From Paenibacillus_D tarimensis_A (GTDB taxonomy: Bacteria > Bacillota > Bacilli > Paenibacillales > Paenibacillaceae): a stretch of DNA of 64,000 nt. The notes under the pieces are model-generated. The model was given only the letters and a program-made list of their open reading frames with translations, had not been told where the DNA came from and made no database searches. Shown piece by piece: positions 43,940 through 52,514 of this stretch. The DNA lies in NCBI GenBank assembly GCA_041281825.1, contig CP166298.1:2108001-2172000 (forward strand), in the 5' to 3' direction. Numbering within the stretch: position 1 is the stretch's first letter; each line of letters opens with the position of its first letter. Both the position numbers and the translations under genes were made by a program.

Positions 43940-44416
43940 TTGATCAAAGCCAAAATGAAAGAGTATCGTCCCATATTCATTTCGAAAGACCGGGAAAAGG
44001 CCTTTGAGTATTACAAGAAGCTGGGTTTTGAATGCAACCATTATACGGGTTTTATGGATCGGGACGATCTTAAGCTGACTCTTCATCAATTAGAAGATGC
44101 TGCGGCATCCATTGCACCGAATCATAAGGTAGACGGTTGGTCGTGGGACTTATACGTATGGGTAGATGACGCCGATGCCCTGTATCAAGAATTTGTTGAA
44201 AATGGGGCGATCATCCACTACCCGCCGAAGGACCCTATAGAATATCGGATGAGGGAATTTGCCATTCGGGATCTCGATGGGTACGTGATTGTCATTTGCA
44301 TCGTGTCTGACCTAACGCTTATTTCAATAATGGGAGGATTTAACATGGGTAAAGTAATCCCCTCAATAAAATTGCAAAAATGGACCCGTTTACGGTCATT
44401 GGTATGTCATGTGTAA
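43940..44416 (+). CDS. VOC/glyoxalase-bleomycin resistance-like protein
   Basis: VOC-fold protein: PIFISKDREKAFEYYKKLGF, LKLTLHQLEDA, WSWDLYVWVDDADALYQEFVENGAII and MREFAIRDLDGYVIVICI. TTG start with AGGAGG seven bases upstream. The genuine domain ends near VIVICIVSD; the following 35 residues run through the ribosome site of the next gene, so the natural stop may have been lost. Role: binding or modifying a small toxic compound. Confidence 0.75.
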   Translation: MIKAKMKEYRPIFISKDREKAFEYYKKLGFECNHYTGFMDRDDLKLTLHQLEDAAASIAPNHKVDGWSWDLYVWVDDADALYQEFVENGAIIHYPPKDPIEYRMREFAIRDLDGYVIVICIVSDLTLISIMGGFNMGKVIPSIKLQKWTRLRSLVCHV

Positions 44417-45237
44417 CCTCAAAAGAGCAAGAACGTAAGGATGGCAAAATAATTAAGCTCTTTTCCTCTTTCTCTAAAAGGTCAAACGAGATTCACAACA
44501 CCGTGAATGGCCGTACTTTAGGAATAAACATTTACCCTAAGGATTACTCGGGTTTTGAAAAATACGAATTCCTTGCCGGATATCAGGTGACGGACACGGA
44601 GAAAGTTCCCGAAGGCATGACAGTCCAGACGTTCCCGGCTCACCAATTCGCGATAATAACCCACAAAGGTAATGTAAAATATTTATTTGATTCCTATGGA
44701 TATTTCCACTCGAAATGGCTTCCGGCTTCCGGATATGAATACGCAGACCGTTTTGATGTGCAAGTCTATGATTCGCGTTTCCTTGGGCCTGAGCATCCAG
44801 AGTCCGAGATGGATATCTATATTCCGATCCGTCCAACTCGCAATGGAGAAATCTTTCATCCCAAGACCCCGATTGAAGGGTATGTTCAAAGTATATTTAT
44901 CCCTGTACGGGATATACAAGCAGCGAAGAGCTGGTATTCGAGAATACTGGGACTGCCGGAGACGGGGGAGGTCTTAAACGGTCATCTTTACATGTTGCCG
45001 GTAGAAGGTCCGAATATTATCTTGGACCAAATGCCGATGTGGGGAGGGAAGACACCGGAAGGGCCGCCAACTTATAAGACGCCAGCTCTTATGCTCCCAA
45101 CTTCCAATATCAAGGACGCGTTCCAATACATGCAGAAGCTGGACGTTGATCTTGTAACAGAGATCGAGGACGACAAGTGGTTTGTTTTTCGTGACCCAGA
45201 CGGCAATCATCTTATGATTTGCGAGAGTACACCTTAA
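44345..45237 (+). CDS. GyrI-like domain fused to a VOC domain, start region frameshifted
   Basis: A 285-residue frame opens at ATG 44380 (MDPFTVIGMSCVTSKE). Residues about 1-155 are a GyrI-like effector domain (YEFLAGYQVTD, FPAHQFAIITHKGNV, SKWLPASGYEYA, MDIYIPIRPT); 165-285 are a VOC domain (VQSIFIPVRDIQAAKSWYSRILGL, FVFRDPDGNHLMIC). Upstream, GGGAGG and ATG 44345 read MGKVIPS in another frame, so the original start was probably 44345 with a 1-nt loss near 44360. The fusion pairs a drug-sensing fold with a drug-sequestering one. Confidence 0.78.
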
Positions 45238-45282
45238 ATATGCAGCAGCTGTCGATTCCCGAGTATTAACCGTAGTTATTTA

Positions 45283-45364
45283 AACTAACGAAGACGATAG
45301 TTGAATAAACACCCCAAGACGAGGCTGCCGCCGGCAGCCTTCACTCACCTAACGGGCAGTATAC
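45283..45364. repeat. Cassette boundary repeat 17 (near-ideal unit)
   Basis: AACTAACG AAGA CGATAGTT (45283-45302), AGGCTGCCG C CGGCAGCCT stem, right CTAACGGGCAGTATAC. Confidence 0.85.
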
Positions 45365-45412
45365 CCAGACGCCATAAAAAGGATATTATAGTGTAGAAAT
45401 AATGATCTCACT

Positions 45413-46172
45413 ATGCTCAACAAGAGCGAGAAATGGAGCAAAAATATGGTTGGAGAAAGATCAACAATTACAATTGATTTCCCAGGACGATGGCTCGGCG
45501 GGGTTACGTTAATACTGGGTCCGCTGCTTCTCTTTGTTGGTGTGGCTCTTCGGTATAATTTTAACTTTTTCTTTCCGGACCAACTTGCGGCATATCATGA
45601 ACACCCCACTTTATTGATCGCATCTTACAGCACATTCGCCGCTGGCAATGTTTTGATGTGGCCAGCCGTCATCATGTTAGCAAAGATGATAAGCGCCAAA
45701 AGACCAGGGTGGGCCTTTTGGGGAGGAACATTCGCAATCTTTGGTTTATTTGCTCGTACATTTCATGCTGGTATTGACCATCTTGCCTTCCAGCTGGTGC
45801 GGGAACAAAATGTGGATTTGGCTACCAAGGTAATTGCTAATTCCTACGGTTCGTTTCATATTTTCAAAACTTTCAATCTTGCCATTATGTTGGGTTGGAT
45901 TCGTCCTCGCAATTGGTGCATATCGGGCTGCTACATTGAAAATCTATCAATGTGTTGCGTTAGCCCTTATGGCATCACTTCCATTAGGCGTCCTGAAAGG
46001 TAGCACATCATTTTCATTCATTGCGACTGCGGGGCTTTGTGTGGCACTTTTACCTTTAGGGATCAAAGTTCTTCGAGAAGGCCCGAAACCTTCGACAATG
46101 GTCATCTTTGGTTGGATAATATTATCCATCGCATTAATCGGTTTCTTTTATTTCTTTGGTCAAGCCGGATAA
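45413..46172 (+). pseudogene. Multi-pass membrane protein gene with a frameshift
   Basis: The first frame (from 45413) gives WLGGVTLILGPLLLFVGVAL, then three more helices to NLAIMLGW. Near 45893 the frame shifts and the second frame continues WVGFVLAIGAYRAATLKIYQ, further helices and ends IGFFYFFGQAG at 46172. The two parts join into about 250 residues with six or seven helices. No family is named with confidence. Cassette gene, probably inactive. Confidence 0.7.
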
Positions 46173-46187
46173 TGATAGTTTCCGATT

Positions 46188-46275
46188 TAACTAACGATAA
46201 CGAGAATTCAATGACACTCCTGGAGGTTGCCGATTTGACCGGCGGCCTCCATTACGTTAACGGGCAGGATAGTGC
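46188..46275. repeat. Cassette boundary repeat 18
   Basis: AACTAACGATAACGAGAATT left, GGAGGTTGCCG..CGGCGGCCTCC stem, right GTTAACGGGCAGGATAGT. Confidence 0.75.
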
Positions 46276-46388
46276 GTAGTTCCAAGCAACAAAGAGCAAT
46301 AAAATCGTGGAACATTCAATAATGAGATTGGATTGGGAACAAATGTTTGGTATACTAGAAATGATTTCAATACGAGGAGGGGAAATGC

Positions 46389-46757
46389 TTGAATATTCAA
46401 GACGTAAATGGACCGTCTGTTGTGCTATTAGTTCGTAATGAAAAGGAAGCCGTAAACTATTATACTGACCTCGGGTTCAAGTTTGAATCTGTCGGTGGAC
46501 ATGCTCACGTTTCGTTGGGGAAGGTTACTCTCATCTTGCACCAAGCTCAGAATCCAGACGAAATTAAGCCCTTCTCATCAGCAAGCGGTGGTCTTTATTT
46601 CGATGTATTTTGCTATACGAGCCAACTGAAAGAACTTCATGAACTTTTCATTACAAAAGGTGTTCCAGTCGTTAACGGTCCTTTCTGGGGCGAGGGCTGG
46701 AGTGAGTTTACCATTAAAGACTTAAATGGCTATTGCATTGCATTCGGCGGTAAGTAA
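46389..46757 (+). CDS. VOC family protein (bleomycin resistance-like)
   Basis: 122-residue single VOC domain: VVLLVRNEKEAVNYYTDLGF, VSLGKVTLILHQ, LYFDVFCYTSQLKELHELFITKGV and SEFTIKDLNGYCIAFGG, the size of bleomycin/fosfomycin resistance-type proteins. TTG start at 46389 after GAGGAGGGG. Single-gene cassette. Confidence 0.84.
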   Translation: MNIQDVNGPSVVLLVRNEKEAVNYYTDLGFKFESVGGHAHVSLGKVTLILHQAQNPDEIKPFSSASGGLYFDVFCYTSQLKELHELFITKGVPVVNGPFWGEGWSEFTIKDLNGYCIAFGGK

Positions 46758-46800
46758 TATATCTTCCATATACTCCACATTCCTTTATTACTATGAGCGA

Positions 46801-46875
46801 AAACGTGAGCTCAATAAATACGTATCGAGGCTGCTGCGAATACTGCAGCCTCGCTCAACTAACTGAAACTTATCG
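46801..46875. repeat. Cassette boundary repeat 19 (degenerate ends)
   Basis: GAGGCTGC/GCAGCCTC stem at 46827-46852; right AACTAACTGAAACTTATC and left GTGAGCTCAATA are degenerate. Confidence 0.6.
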
Positions 46876-46958
46876 TTCGAAACTATATACAAAAGCAGGT
46901 AATTTTTGGTCGTAAATATAAGGTAATTATGTAATAACCTGACAAATGAGATGAGAGT

Positions 46959-47426
46959 ATGCAAGCAAATGAAGAAATCAAAGTGGAGCAAAAAGTGGAA
47001 GACATTACAGGCGTGACTTGTATTTACGTTCCGGTGAATGACGTCTGCGAATCCATTAAATGGTATCAAAAAAATTTAGGGTGTGAACCTACAAAGATCC
47101 ATCCTGTTGAGCCTGGGATGAAAATGGCGATCATGAGATTTTCCGATCATAATGGGAATTTCCCTGGACCCGGTCTAAGGCAAACGGTGCCAGCTCTGTT
47201 CCTTCATGAGTCGGGGGAAGAAGGCGGTCGATTAGGTTTTTCATGGACATTGGACGGAGGTAAACGCCATGCAGTGGCGTGTTTCATTACTCCACGAATC
47301 CAAGAGCTATTCGAACGTTTCAAAGAAAACGGAGTGAACATATTAGGCGACATTCGGCAGACATGTGGCCCAAACTTACTGTTCTCTGATCCTGACGGTA
47401 ATTTATGGGAGGTATGGCAGCCATAA
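46959..47426 (+). CDS. VOC family protein
   Basis: 155 residues; VTCIYVPVNDVCESIKWYQKNLGCEPTK, AVACFITPRIQELFERFKENGVNI and NLLFSDPDGNLWEVWQP match VOC metal-binding positions (final Glu in EVW). ATG 46959 has only a weak GAGATGAG ribosome site. Single-gene cassette. Confidence 0.83.
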   Translation: MQANEEIKVEQKVEDITGVTCIYVPVNDVCESIKWYQKNLGCEPTKIHPVEPGMKMAIMRFSDHNGNFPGPGLRQTVPALFLHESGEEGGRLGFSWTLDGGKRHAVACFITPRIQELFERFKENGVNILGDIRQTCGPNLLFSDPDGNLWEVWQP

Positions 47427-47467
47427 TTCATTATTGGCTCATAATTTTATAATTAATGAAACGGAAC

Positions 47468-47545
47468 TAAACTAACGAATCCAAGAGCTCAATGAGGCTA
47501 CCGCGGGATCGATCGGCAGCGTTACGCTAAAGGGCAGTTTAGTTT
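47468..47545. repeat. Cassette boundary repeat 20
   Basis: AACTAACGAATCCAAGAGCT left, GAGGCTACCGCGG..TCGGCAGC stem, right GCTAAAGGGCAGTTTAG. Confidence 0.7.
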
Positions 47546-47621
47546 CAAGAATGGCAGGATAATAATGGGTGTGTATCGAATTGATTTTTTTAACTTCGAC
47601 TTATAAGGGAGATCATGTACT

Positions 47622-48071
47622 GTGAGTAATTCACCGAGATTAATTAATTTTTCAGAACGCAAGATTGTCGGCATAGGTAATATTGGGAAACCTACCAATC
47701 CTGGAGATGTCTGGCCATTTTTGTTTAAAAGGCTAGACGAAGTTAGTGACAGGTTAAATGAACTTGAAACCATTGGTTTAATCAAACGGAATGAACATGG
47801 TTATCTAGCTGGAGTTGAAACTGGGATACTAAGTGAGGTGCCGGAAGGTATGTCTTCATATACAATTCCCGAAGGCAAATATGCAGCAGTTACGCATAGA
47901 GGACCTTTAAGTAAGATAAACGAAACGTTTGAAGGACTCATTAACTGGCTCGGAACAAACAATTACGAACAATTTGACGTCATCTGTTTCGAGGTATACG
48001 ACAATAGATATAAAGGTGAAGATAGCGAAAGTGAATTCGATATGTTTATTCAGATTAAATCCGTTGTTTAA
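47622..48071 (+). CDS. GyrI-like small-molecule-binding protein
   Basis: Stand-alone GyrI/AraC-effector-like domain of 149 residues: FSERKIVGIGNIGK, then VWPFLFKRLDEVSDRLNELE, AGVETGILSEVPEGMSSYTIPEGKYAAVTHRGPL, INWLGTNNYEQFD and EFDMFIQIKSV. Such proteins bind or degrade amphipathic toxins. GTG start. A broken copy of its beginning lies at 31596, so this gene has moved or been duplicated within the array. Confidence 0.82.
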   Translation: MSNSPRLINFSERKIVGIGNIGKPTNPGDVWPFLFKRLDEVSDRLNELETIGLIKRNEHGYLAGVETGILSEVPEGMSSYTIPEGKYAAVTHRGPLSKINETFEGLINWLGTNNYEQFDVICFEVYDNRYKGEDSESEFDMFIQIKSVV

Positions 48072-48080
48072 CCTCGTATC

Positions 48081-48171
48081 AGCTAACGAGGTACGGTAGT
48101 GATTATGACTGGAGCAGGCGCCGCGGCGACCTGCTCCTAAATCGTTGTGTAGGCAGGGAAGTTCAATTGCC
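48081..48171. repeat. Cassette boundary repeat 21
   Basis: GCTAACGAGGTACGGTAGT left; ATGACTGGAGCAGGCGCCGC..GCGACCTGCTCC shared with 24627 and 25995; right degenerate (GTGTAGGCAGGGAAGTTC). Confidence 0.7.
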
Positions 48172-48312
48172 AAGAGATATAAATGCCAATGTCAAAAGTT
48201 TTGGCCGTCCTAATACCAATAATAGATCGAATCCATCTAAAATAAATAATCTTATGGATAAGTTTCAAATATTATAATGATATCATCCAGAAAAATCCAA
48301 AGGGTGGGAGAT

Positions 48313-48813
48313 ATGAGCGGTAGTTGGCACGATTCGTACATAGGAAAACTTCGCAAAGTGGTGGGTACGAAAAAAATAATCGTTAACTCGGTACGGGCAA
48401 TCTTACTTGATGATGAGGGTCGTGCTTTATTTATAAAGCGTAGAGGTGATACAAAATGGGGTATGCCTGCAGGAGCTATGGAACTAGATGAATCCGTGTT
48501 TGATGCGATGAAACGTGAAGTTAAAGAAGAAACAGGGCTTGATGTTCTTGAAGCAACATTAATTGCTATTTATTCTTCTCCAACCACACAAACATTCACG
48601 GATCGTTGGGGAAACGAACATCATGTAATAGAATATTTATTTCGAGTGGATAAGTGGACGGGTGCTCTTGAAAAAGAGACGTCAGAAAGTGTGGATGCTG
48701 AATTTTATCCATTGGATAATTTTCCACAAGCTTCAAGTGAGCTCTTTGCAAGACATCACGATAGAGTATTTAAAGATTATAAAAAGTTTGATGGTAAATT
48801 AATATTAGAATAG
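48313..48813 (+). CDS. NUDIX hydrolase, cassette gene
   Basis: Complete Nudix box AGAMELDES, then AMKREVKEETGLDV (about residues 55-80), with the N-terminal strand KIIVNSVRAILLDDEGRALFIKRRGDTKWGMP. ATG 48313 (MSGSWHDSY) is next to GGGTGGGAG and preferred over the in-frame start at 48277. 166 residues. Resembles YjhB/MutT-like enzymes of Bacilli; substrate unknown. Confidence 0.85.
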   Translation: MSGSWHDSYIGKLRKVVGTKKIIVNSVRAILLDDEGRALFIKRRGDTKWGMPAGAMELDESVFDAMKREVKEETGLDVLEATLIAIYSSPTTQTFTDRWGNEHHVIEYLFRVDKWTGALEKETSESVDAEFYPLDNFPQASSELFARHHDRVFKDYKKFDGKLILE

Positions 48814-48821
48814 TAAGGCAT

Positions 48822-48914
48822 TGAACGACGGGACGATAGTTCAATTAGACAGAAGCGAAGGCGGTTGGCAACAAAGTTCCGGTCGCCTCGCTACGCTAAC
48901 GGGGCAGTTTAACG
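48822..48914. repeat. Cassette boundary repeat 22
   Basis: GACGGGACGATAGTT left, GCGAAGGCGGTTGG..CCGGTCGCCTCGC stem shared with 24670, right GCTAACGGGGCAGTTTA (one extra G). Confidence 0.75.
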
Positions 48915-49051
48915 CAAAACAGGAGGTTGTTGTAACTTAGCAGCCGTTCTGTAAGGGTAGTTGAAATAGTTTAGAATTGTGTTGAGGACACACAGACGTA
49001 ATATAGTAAGAGGGAAACAAAATTTCCTAAAACAAAGTGAGGCAGGAGAAC

Positions 49052-49882
49052 GTGTCGAACATGGACAAGGAGAACCAGGCTCTGGAGAAAGCGAAAATGG
49101 TGTATGAAACAGGCGAGATCATAAGAACCGATATCCTGGCGGGCCTGGATGCCGAGCGACGGTCGCTGGGCGTGCCGTCTGCCAGCGGTGACGTGGTCGT
49201 GGATCGCTCCACGGACGGATCGGAGTGCCGGATCGTGTTCGCCAGCCTACCGCCGGAGGAAACCGATAACCTGATCCGCCGGGAGCTGGATGCCGCCGTC
49301 TCCGGCGGCTATAGCCTGGAGTGGAAGTACTACGGTCACGATACGCCAATTGACCTGCCCGAGCGGCTCGTCGCCGCCGGGTTCGAGGCCGAGGATGAGG
49401 AGGAAGTGTTGGTCCTGCCATTGGACGAGGCATCGCTAGCTGCCTTCGGTGACGGCGGCGAACACGAGATCAGGATCGTCCGAGAAGAGCGCGACCTGGT
49501 GGACTACGTCGAGGTGTCCCGCGAGATTGGCAGGCACAACGTGGAGGAGGAGCGGCGCGCGCTGGCCCTTAAGTTGAAGGAGAATCCGGACGAGATGAGC
49601 ATCCACATTGCCTACGTTGACGGCGAGCCCGTCGCCTGTGGGCGGGTCTACTTCCGGCCCGGAGGGCCCTACGCCGAACTAGCCGGGGGTCGCACCAAGA
49701 CCACACACCGGAGACGGGGACTGTTCACCGCGCTGGTCGCCTCGCGGTTGCAGGAAGCCCGTGATCGCGGCCGGACGCACGCCTTCGTCGACGCGCTGCC
49801 GACCTCCGCGCCGATCCTGCGCAAGCAGGGCTTCCAGTTCGTGACTCGGACGCAGCCGTTCGTGTTGGAGCAACCGCGGTGA
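49052..49882 (+). CDS. GNAT acetyltransferase on a GC-rich cassette
   Basis: 276 residues; the C-terminal half is a GNAT domain (IHIAYVDGEPVACGRVYFRPGGPYAELAGGRTKTTHRRRGLFTALVASRLQEARDRGRTHAFVDAL and APILRKQGFQFVTRT). GC and third-codon GC are far above all neighbours (GC-rich codons such as GCC, GTC, CGG dominate), so this is a recent arrival from a GC-rich donor. GTG 49052 follows AGGAG. N-terminal half unassigned. Confidence 0.82.
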   Translation: MSNMDKENQALEKAKMVYETGEIIRTDILAGLDAERRSLGVPSASGDVVVDRSTDGSECRIVFASLPPEETDNLIRRELDAAVSGGYSLEWKYYGHDTPIDLPERLVAAGFEAEDEEEVLVLPLDEASLAAFGDGGEHEIRIVREERDLVDYVEVSREIGRHNVEEERRALALKLKENPDEMSIHIAYVDGEPVACGRVYFRPGGPYAELAGGRTKTTHRRRGLFTALVASRLQEARDRGRTHAFVDALPTSAPILRKQGFQFVTRTQPFVLEQPR

Positions 49883-49974
49883 GCGCCGACGCTGATTGGG
49901 CAGAAAAGAGCAAGATGAAGATAACAAATACATCTTTTTTAGATGGATATAAGATGTGAATGGAGTACCTTTTG

Positions 49975-50053
49975 AGCTAACGGGTAACGATAGTGTAGGG
50001 GCTTCTTCAAGTTGGCTCCTTTTTGTTTTATTGAAGTAACGGGCAGATTACGC
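49975..50053. repeat. Cassette boundary repeat 23
   Basis: GCTAACGGGTAACGATAGTG left; GCTTCTTCAAG..TTGAAG pairing as at 41740; right AGTAACGGGCAGATTACG. The segment 50054-50280 holds only a 17-codon ORF (ATG 50171) and the next ribosome site. Confidence 0.7.
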
Positions 50054-50280
50054 TAATGCTGCCGGCAAAATCTTAATAACGTTTATGGGAGTTTTGAGAA
50101 AATTTTCTATACACAATTATTCTTTTGCGGTATTGTAGGAATATCCAAATAAGGAAGTGAGGTTTTTGAAATGAATAAAAGAAAACACGAAGTAATCATC
50201 AATTCTGTGGTGCGGAAGGGATAAGTACTCAGATACTAATACCCTTCCGATAAATCAATGTTATATGGAGGGTACAGTAA

Positions 50281-51036
50281 ATGACTTCTACACAGGGATC
50301 ATATCAAGGAATCGTTGCTAGCACTTATGATATTTGGTTTGCCGGAGACCACTTCTTTGACACGGACTTTTACAAAAAGTTAATGGCTGAGGTACCAGGG
50401 GCTGCTTTAGAGATCGGATGTGGAACCGGTAGACTTTTAATTCCCTATATGAACGAAGGCTACAACGTTGAAGGCGTTGATTGCTCTGAGGAAATGCTCG
50501 ACACCTGTAAGCAAAAAGCTGCTGAAAAGGGTTTATTCCCTGTCTTATATGAACAACTTATGCAAGATTTAAATCTTTCAAAAACTTATAAAACGATTTA
50601 TATTCCATTAGCATCCTTTATGTGTGTATCTGAGCGGAATGAAGCAATCCGAGCTTTAAAGAATATTTTTAATCACCTTGATGATTCTGGTCATGCCATT
50701 ATTCCTTTGTTTATTCCGCAAAACGTTAACAAGAAAGAATGGGCTGTTGGACGCAAAGGAATTCGAAGTGATGGGGCTGAGGTTATCGTAAGCTCAATTT
50801 CAAGTATCAATTTCCATGAGCAAGTGCAGAACAATTATGATCGATACGAAATAATTAAAGATGGACGATTAATTGACACCTTATTCAGCACATCAAAATT
50901 AAGATGGTATTATAAGTACGAATTTACGATGATGCTCGAAATGATTGGTTTTCGTGAAATATCCATATATGGTGGTTACAACTTCCAAGAAATGAATGAT
51001 GATCAAACATTTATGATCTACAGGGCAAGAAAATAA
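50281..51036 (+). CDS. SAM-dependent class I methyltransferase
   Basis: 251 residues. Motif I LEIGCGTGRLL, post-I GYNVEGVDCSEEMLDTCKQKA and the following TIYIPLASFMCVSERNEAIRALKNIFNHLDDSGHAIIPLF match Rossmann methyltransferases. The N-terminal ASTYDIWFAGDHFFDTDFYKKL is a common cap of small-molecule enzymes. Substrate unknown. GGAGGG ribosome site. Single-gene cassette with a GAGGAACC/GGTTCCTC terminator-like stem after it. Confidence 0.87.
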   Translation: MTSTQGSYQGIVASTYDIWFAGDHFFDTDFYKKLMAEVPGAALEIGCGTGRLLIPYMNEGYNVEGVDCSEEMLDTCKQKAAEKGLFPVLYEQLMQDLNLSKTYKTIYIPLASFMCVSERNEAIRALKNIFNHLDDSGHAIIPLFIPQNVNKKEWAVGRKGIRSDGAEVIVSSISSINFHEQVQNNYDRYEIIKDGRLIDTLFSTSKLRWYYKYEFTMMLEMIGFREISIYGGYNFQEMNDDQTFMIYRARK

Positions 51037-51056
51037 GCAACTAAGTAAGCCAAAGA

Positions 51057-51085
51057 GAGGAACCTGCTGCAAAAGGCGGTTCCTC
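51057..51085 (+). terminator. Terminator-like stem after the methyltransferase
   Basis: GAGGAACC (51057-51064) and GGTTCCTC (51078-51085). No strong T-run, so it may instead be a cassette stem. Confidence 0.45.
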
Positions 51086-51151
51086 ATTTGCGTTTCGATA
51101 ATGAGGACCTATAGCACAAACACAGGGGCAGGCATAATCGGCAGTCTGTTC

Positions 51152-51172
51152 CGTTTACGGGCAGTTTAGTTC
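51152..51172. repeat. Array right half-site 24
   Basis: GTTTACGGGCAGTTTAGTTC; TTTACGGGCAG differs by one base from the core. Confidence 0.65.
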
Positions 51173-51243
51173 AAAAAATGTCCTTTATAGTTGGTTAAAT
51201 ATTTATAATGTAATAGTAAACTTATTAAAGGAGTGGACTACTG

Positions 51244-51726
51244 TTGGCAACCTTTATTGAAACAATTACCCCTGATATTAAGGATTTTATTTTAAACCAG
51301 CATGTTTTCTTTGTAAGCACAGCTCCTACAGATGCAGGGGAAGTCAATTTGTCTCCTAAAGGTTACGACACTTTGAGAATCATTGGTGAGACAAAGATTT
51401 TATATCTAGACTATCATGGAAGTGGAAATGAGACAGCAATCCATCTAAAGCAGAACAAAAAGATTACTCTCATGTGGTGTAGTTTTGAAGAAACCCCCTT
51501 AATTTTAAGAGTGTATGGTCGAGGAAAAGTACTCGATAAATGAAGCGAAGAATTTTCCACAACTCTAAATCAACATTTTTTAGGTTACGAAGAAAGAATA
51601 GTACGGCAAATATTCGAGATTGATGTTATTTCGGTACAAAAGAGTTGCGGTTGGGGAGTTCCGTTTATGAAATTTATAAATGACCGTACGAAATTAGATG
51701 ATATGTCAAAAAAGCATTTGACCTGA
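51244..51726 (+). pseudogene. Pyridoxamine 5'-phosphate oxidase-like gene with in-frame stop
   Basis: FMN-binding split-barrel protein: FFVSTAPTDAGEVNLSPKGYDTLRIIGETKILYLDYHGSGNET, then ILRVYGRGKVLDK. TGA at 51541-51543 interrupts; the same frame continues SEEFSTTLNQHFLGYEERIV and SCGWGVPFMKFINDRTKLDD to TGA at 51724. The fold and the GWGVPFM segment match the PPOX-family proteins of Bacillota. Inactive unless the stop is read through. Confidence 0.8.
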
Positions 51727-51729
51727 TTC

Positions 51730-51820
51730 AGCTAACGGAGTACTTTAGCTCAATAAACACCAGGGGAAGGCTGCCGATGCAATGGATCGGCAGCCTTCTC
51801 AGCTAACTGACAGTTATGCG
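51730..51820. repeat. Cassette boundary repeat 25
   Basis: GCTAACGGAGTACTTTAGCT left, perfect AAGGCTGCCGAT/ATCGGCAGCCTT stem (51767-51797), right GCTAACTGACAGTTATG. Confidence 0.75.
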
Positions 51821-51899
51821 TGGTGGCTGCTTTTAGTTATAAGTTTACAACAAGACTTTATTACGATAATATATTAGAGAAGTAACGTGTTAAAGGGGG

Positions 51900-52313
51900 A
51901 TGGTGATTATCGAAATCATTCGGATAGCAATACCTAAAGGCAATACCTCAGTTTCGCTCGATCTAGGAAAATCGGTAGGATATTTATCACTGATTAGTAA
52001 GTCCAATACAAAAAGTTCTAACCCCAGAGTTGCAACTAGTTATCCTAATATTGCATTGAGATATTTCAAGGAAAAAGGCATGCAGGTAGAGGTAATTAAA
52101 CTAAGTGGTGGCACTGAACTTGCTGTATTTACTGGGTTGGCAGATCATATAATCGAAGTATATGACAAGCAGTACTTGAATTACGGCTTATTTGAAATAG
52201 AGAAAATCTGTAGTATTTCTTTTCGATTGATTGCCAACAGAGCAAGTTTTCAGGTAAAGAATACTAGTATACGCAATATTTACGAAGAACTAAGTAATTG
52301 TCCATTGCGCTAA
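51900..52313 (+). CDS. HisG-like (ATP phosphoribosyltransferase) C-terminal portion
   Basis: 137 residues related to short-form HisG: PRVATSYPNIALRYFKEKGMQVEVIKLSGGTELAVFTGLADHIIEVY and FEIEKICSISFRLIANRASFQVKNTSI. Short HisG enzymes have about 205-215 residues; the N-terminal 70-80 are missing or reduced to a leader, and the PRPP-binding DxxxTGxTL is replaced by EVYDKQYLNYG. So it is unlikely to be catalytic for histidine synthesis. It has its own GGGGG ribosome site. Its TAA lies in the left half-site of the next repeat (CGCTAACG). Confidence 0.75.
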   Translation: MVIIEIIRIAIPKGNTSVSLDLGKSVGYLSLISKSNTKSSNPRVATSYPNIALRYFKEKGMQVEVIKLSGGTELAVFTGLADHIIEVYDKQYLNYGLFEIEKICSISFRLIANRASFQVKNTSIRNIYEELSNCPLR

Positions 52314-52390
52314 CGAAAAACAAGAGCTCAATGAGGCTGCCGCGGAATTGATCGGTCAGCCGCCATTAAGCTATTGGGCAGCATAGAGCA
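52308..52390. repeat. Cassette boundary repeat 26
   Basis: GCGCTAACGAAAAACAAGAG left (contains the stop codon of the HisG-like gene), GAGGCTGCCGCGG..ATCGGTCAGCCGCC stem as at 29302, right GCTATTGGGCAGCATAG. Confidence 0.75.
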
Positions 52391-52514
52391 ATGATACTCC
52401 CTAATAATCAATGCTTATAGGTGATAACAATAAATGGGATAGTATTTATCTATTTTTTATATTAATCATCATGTGGTATGCTCCAGTAAATGGGTAGTGA
52501 GGAGCTGAGAACAA

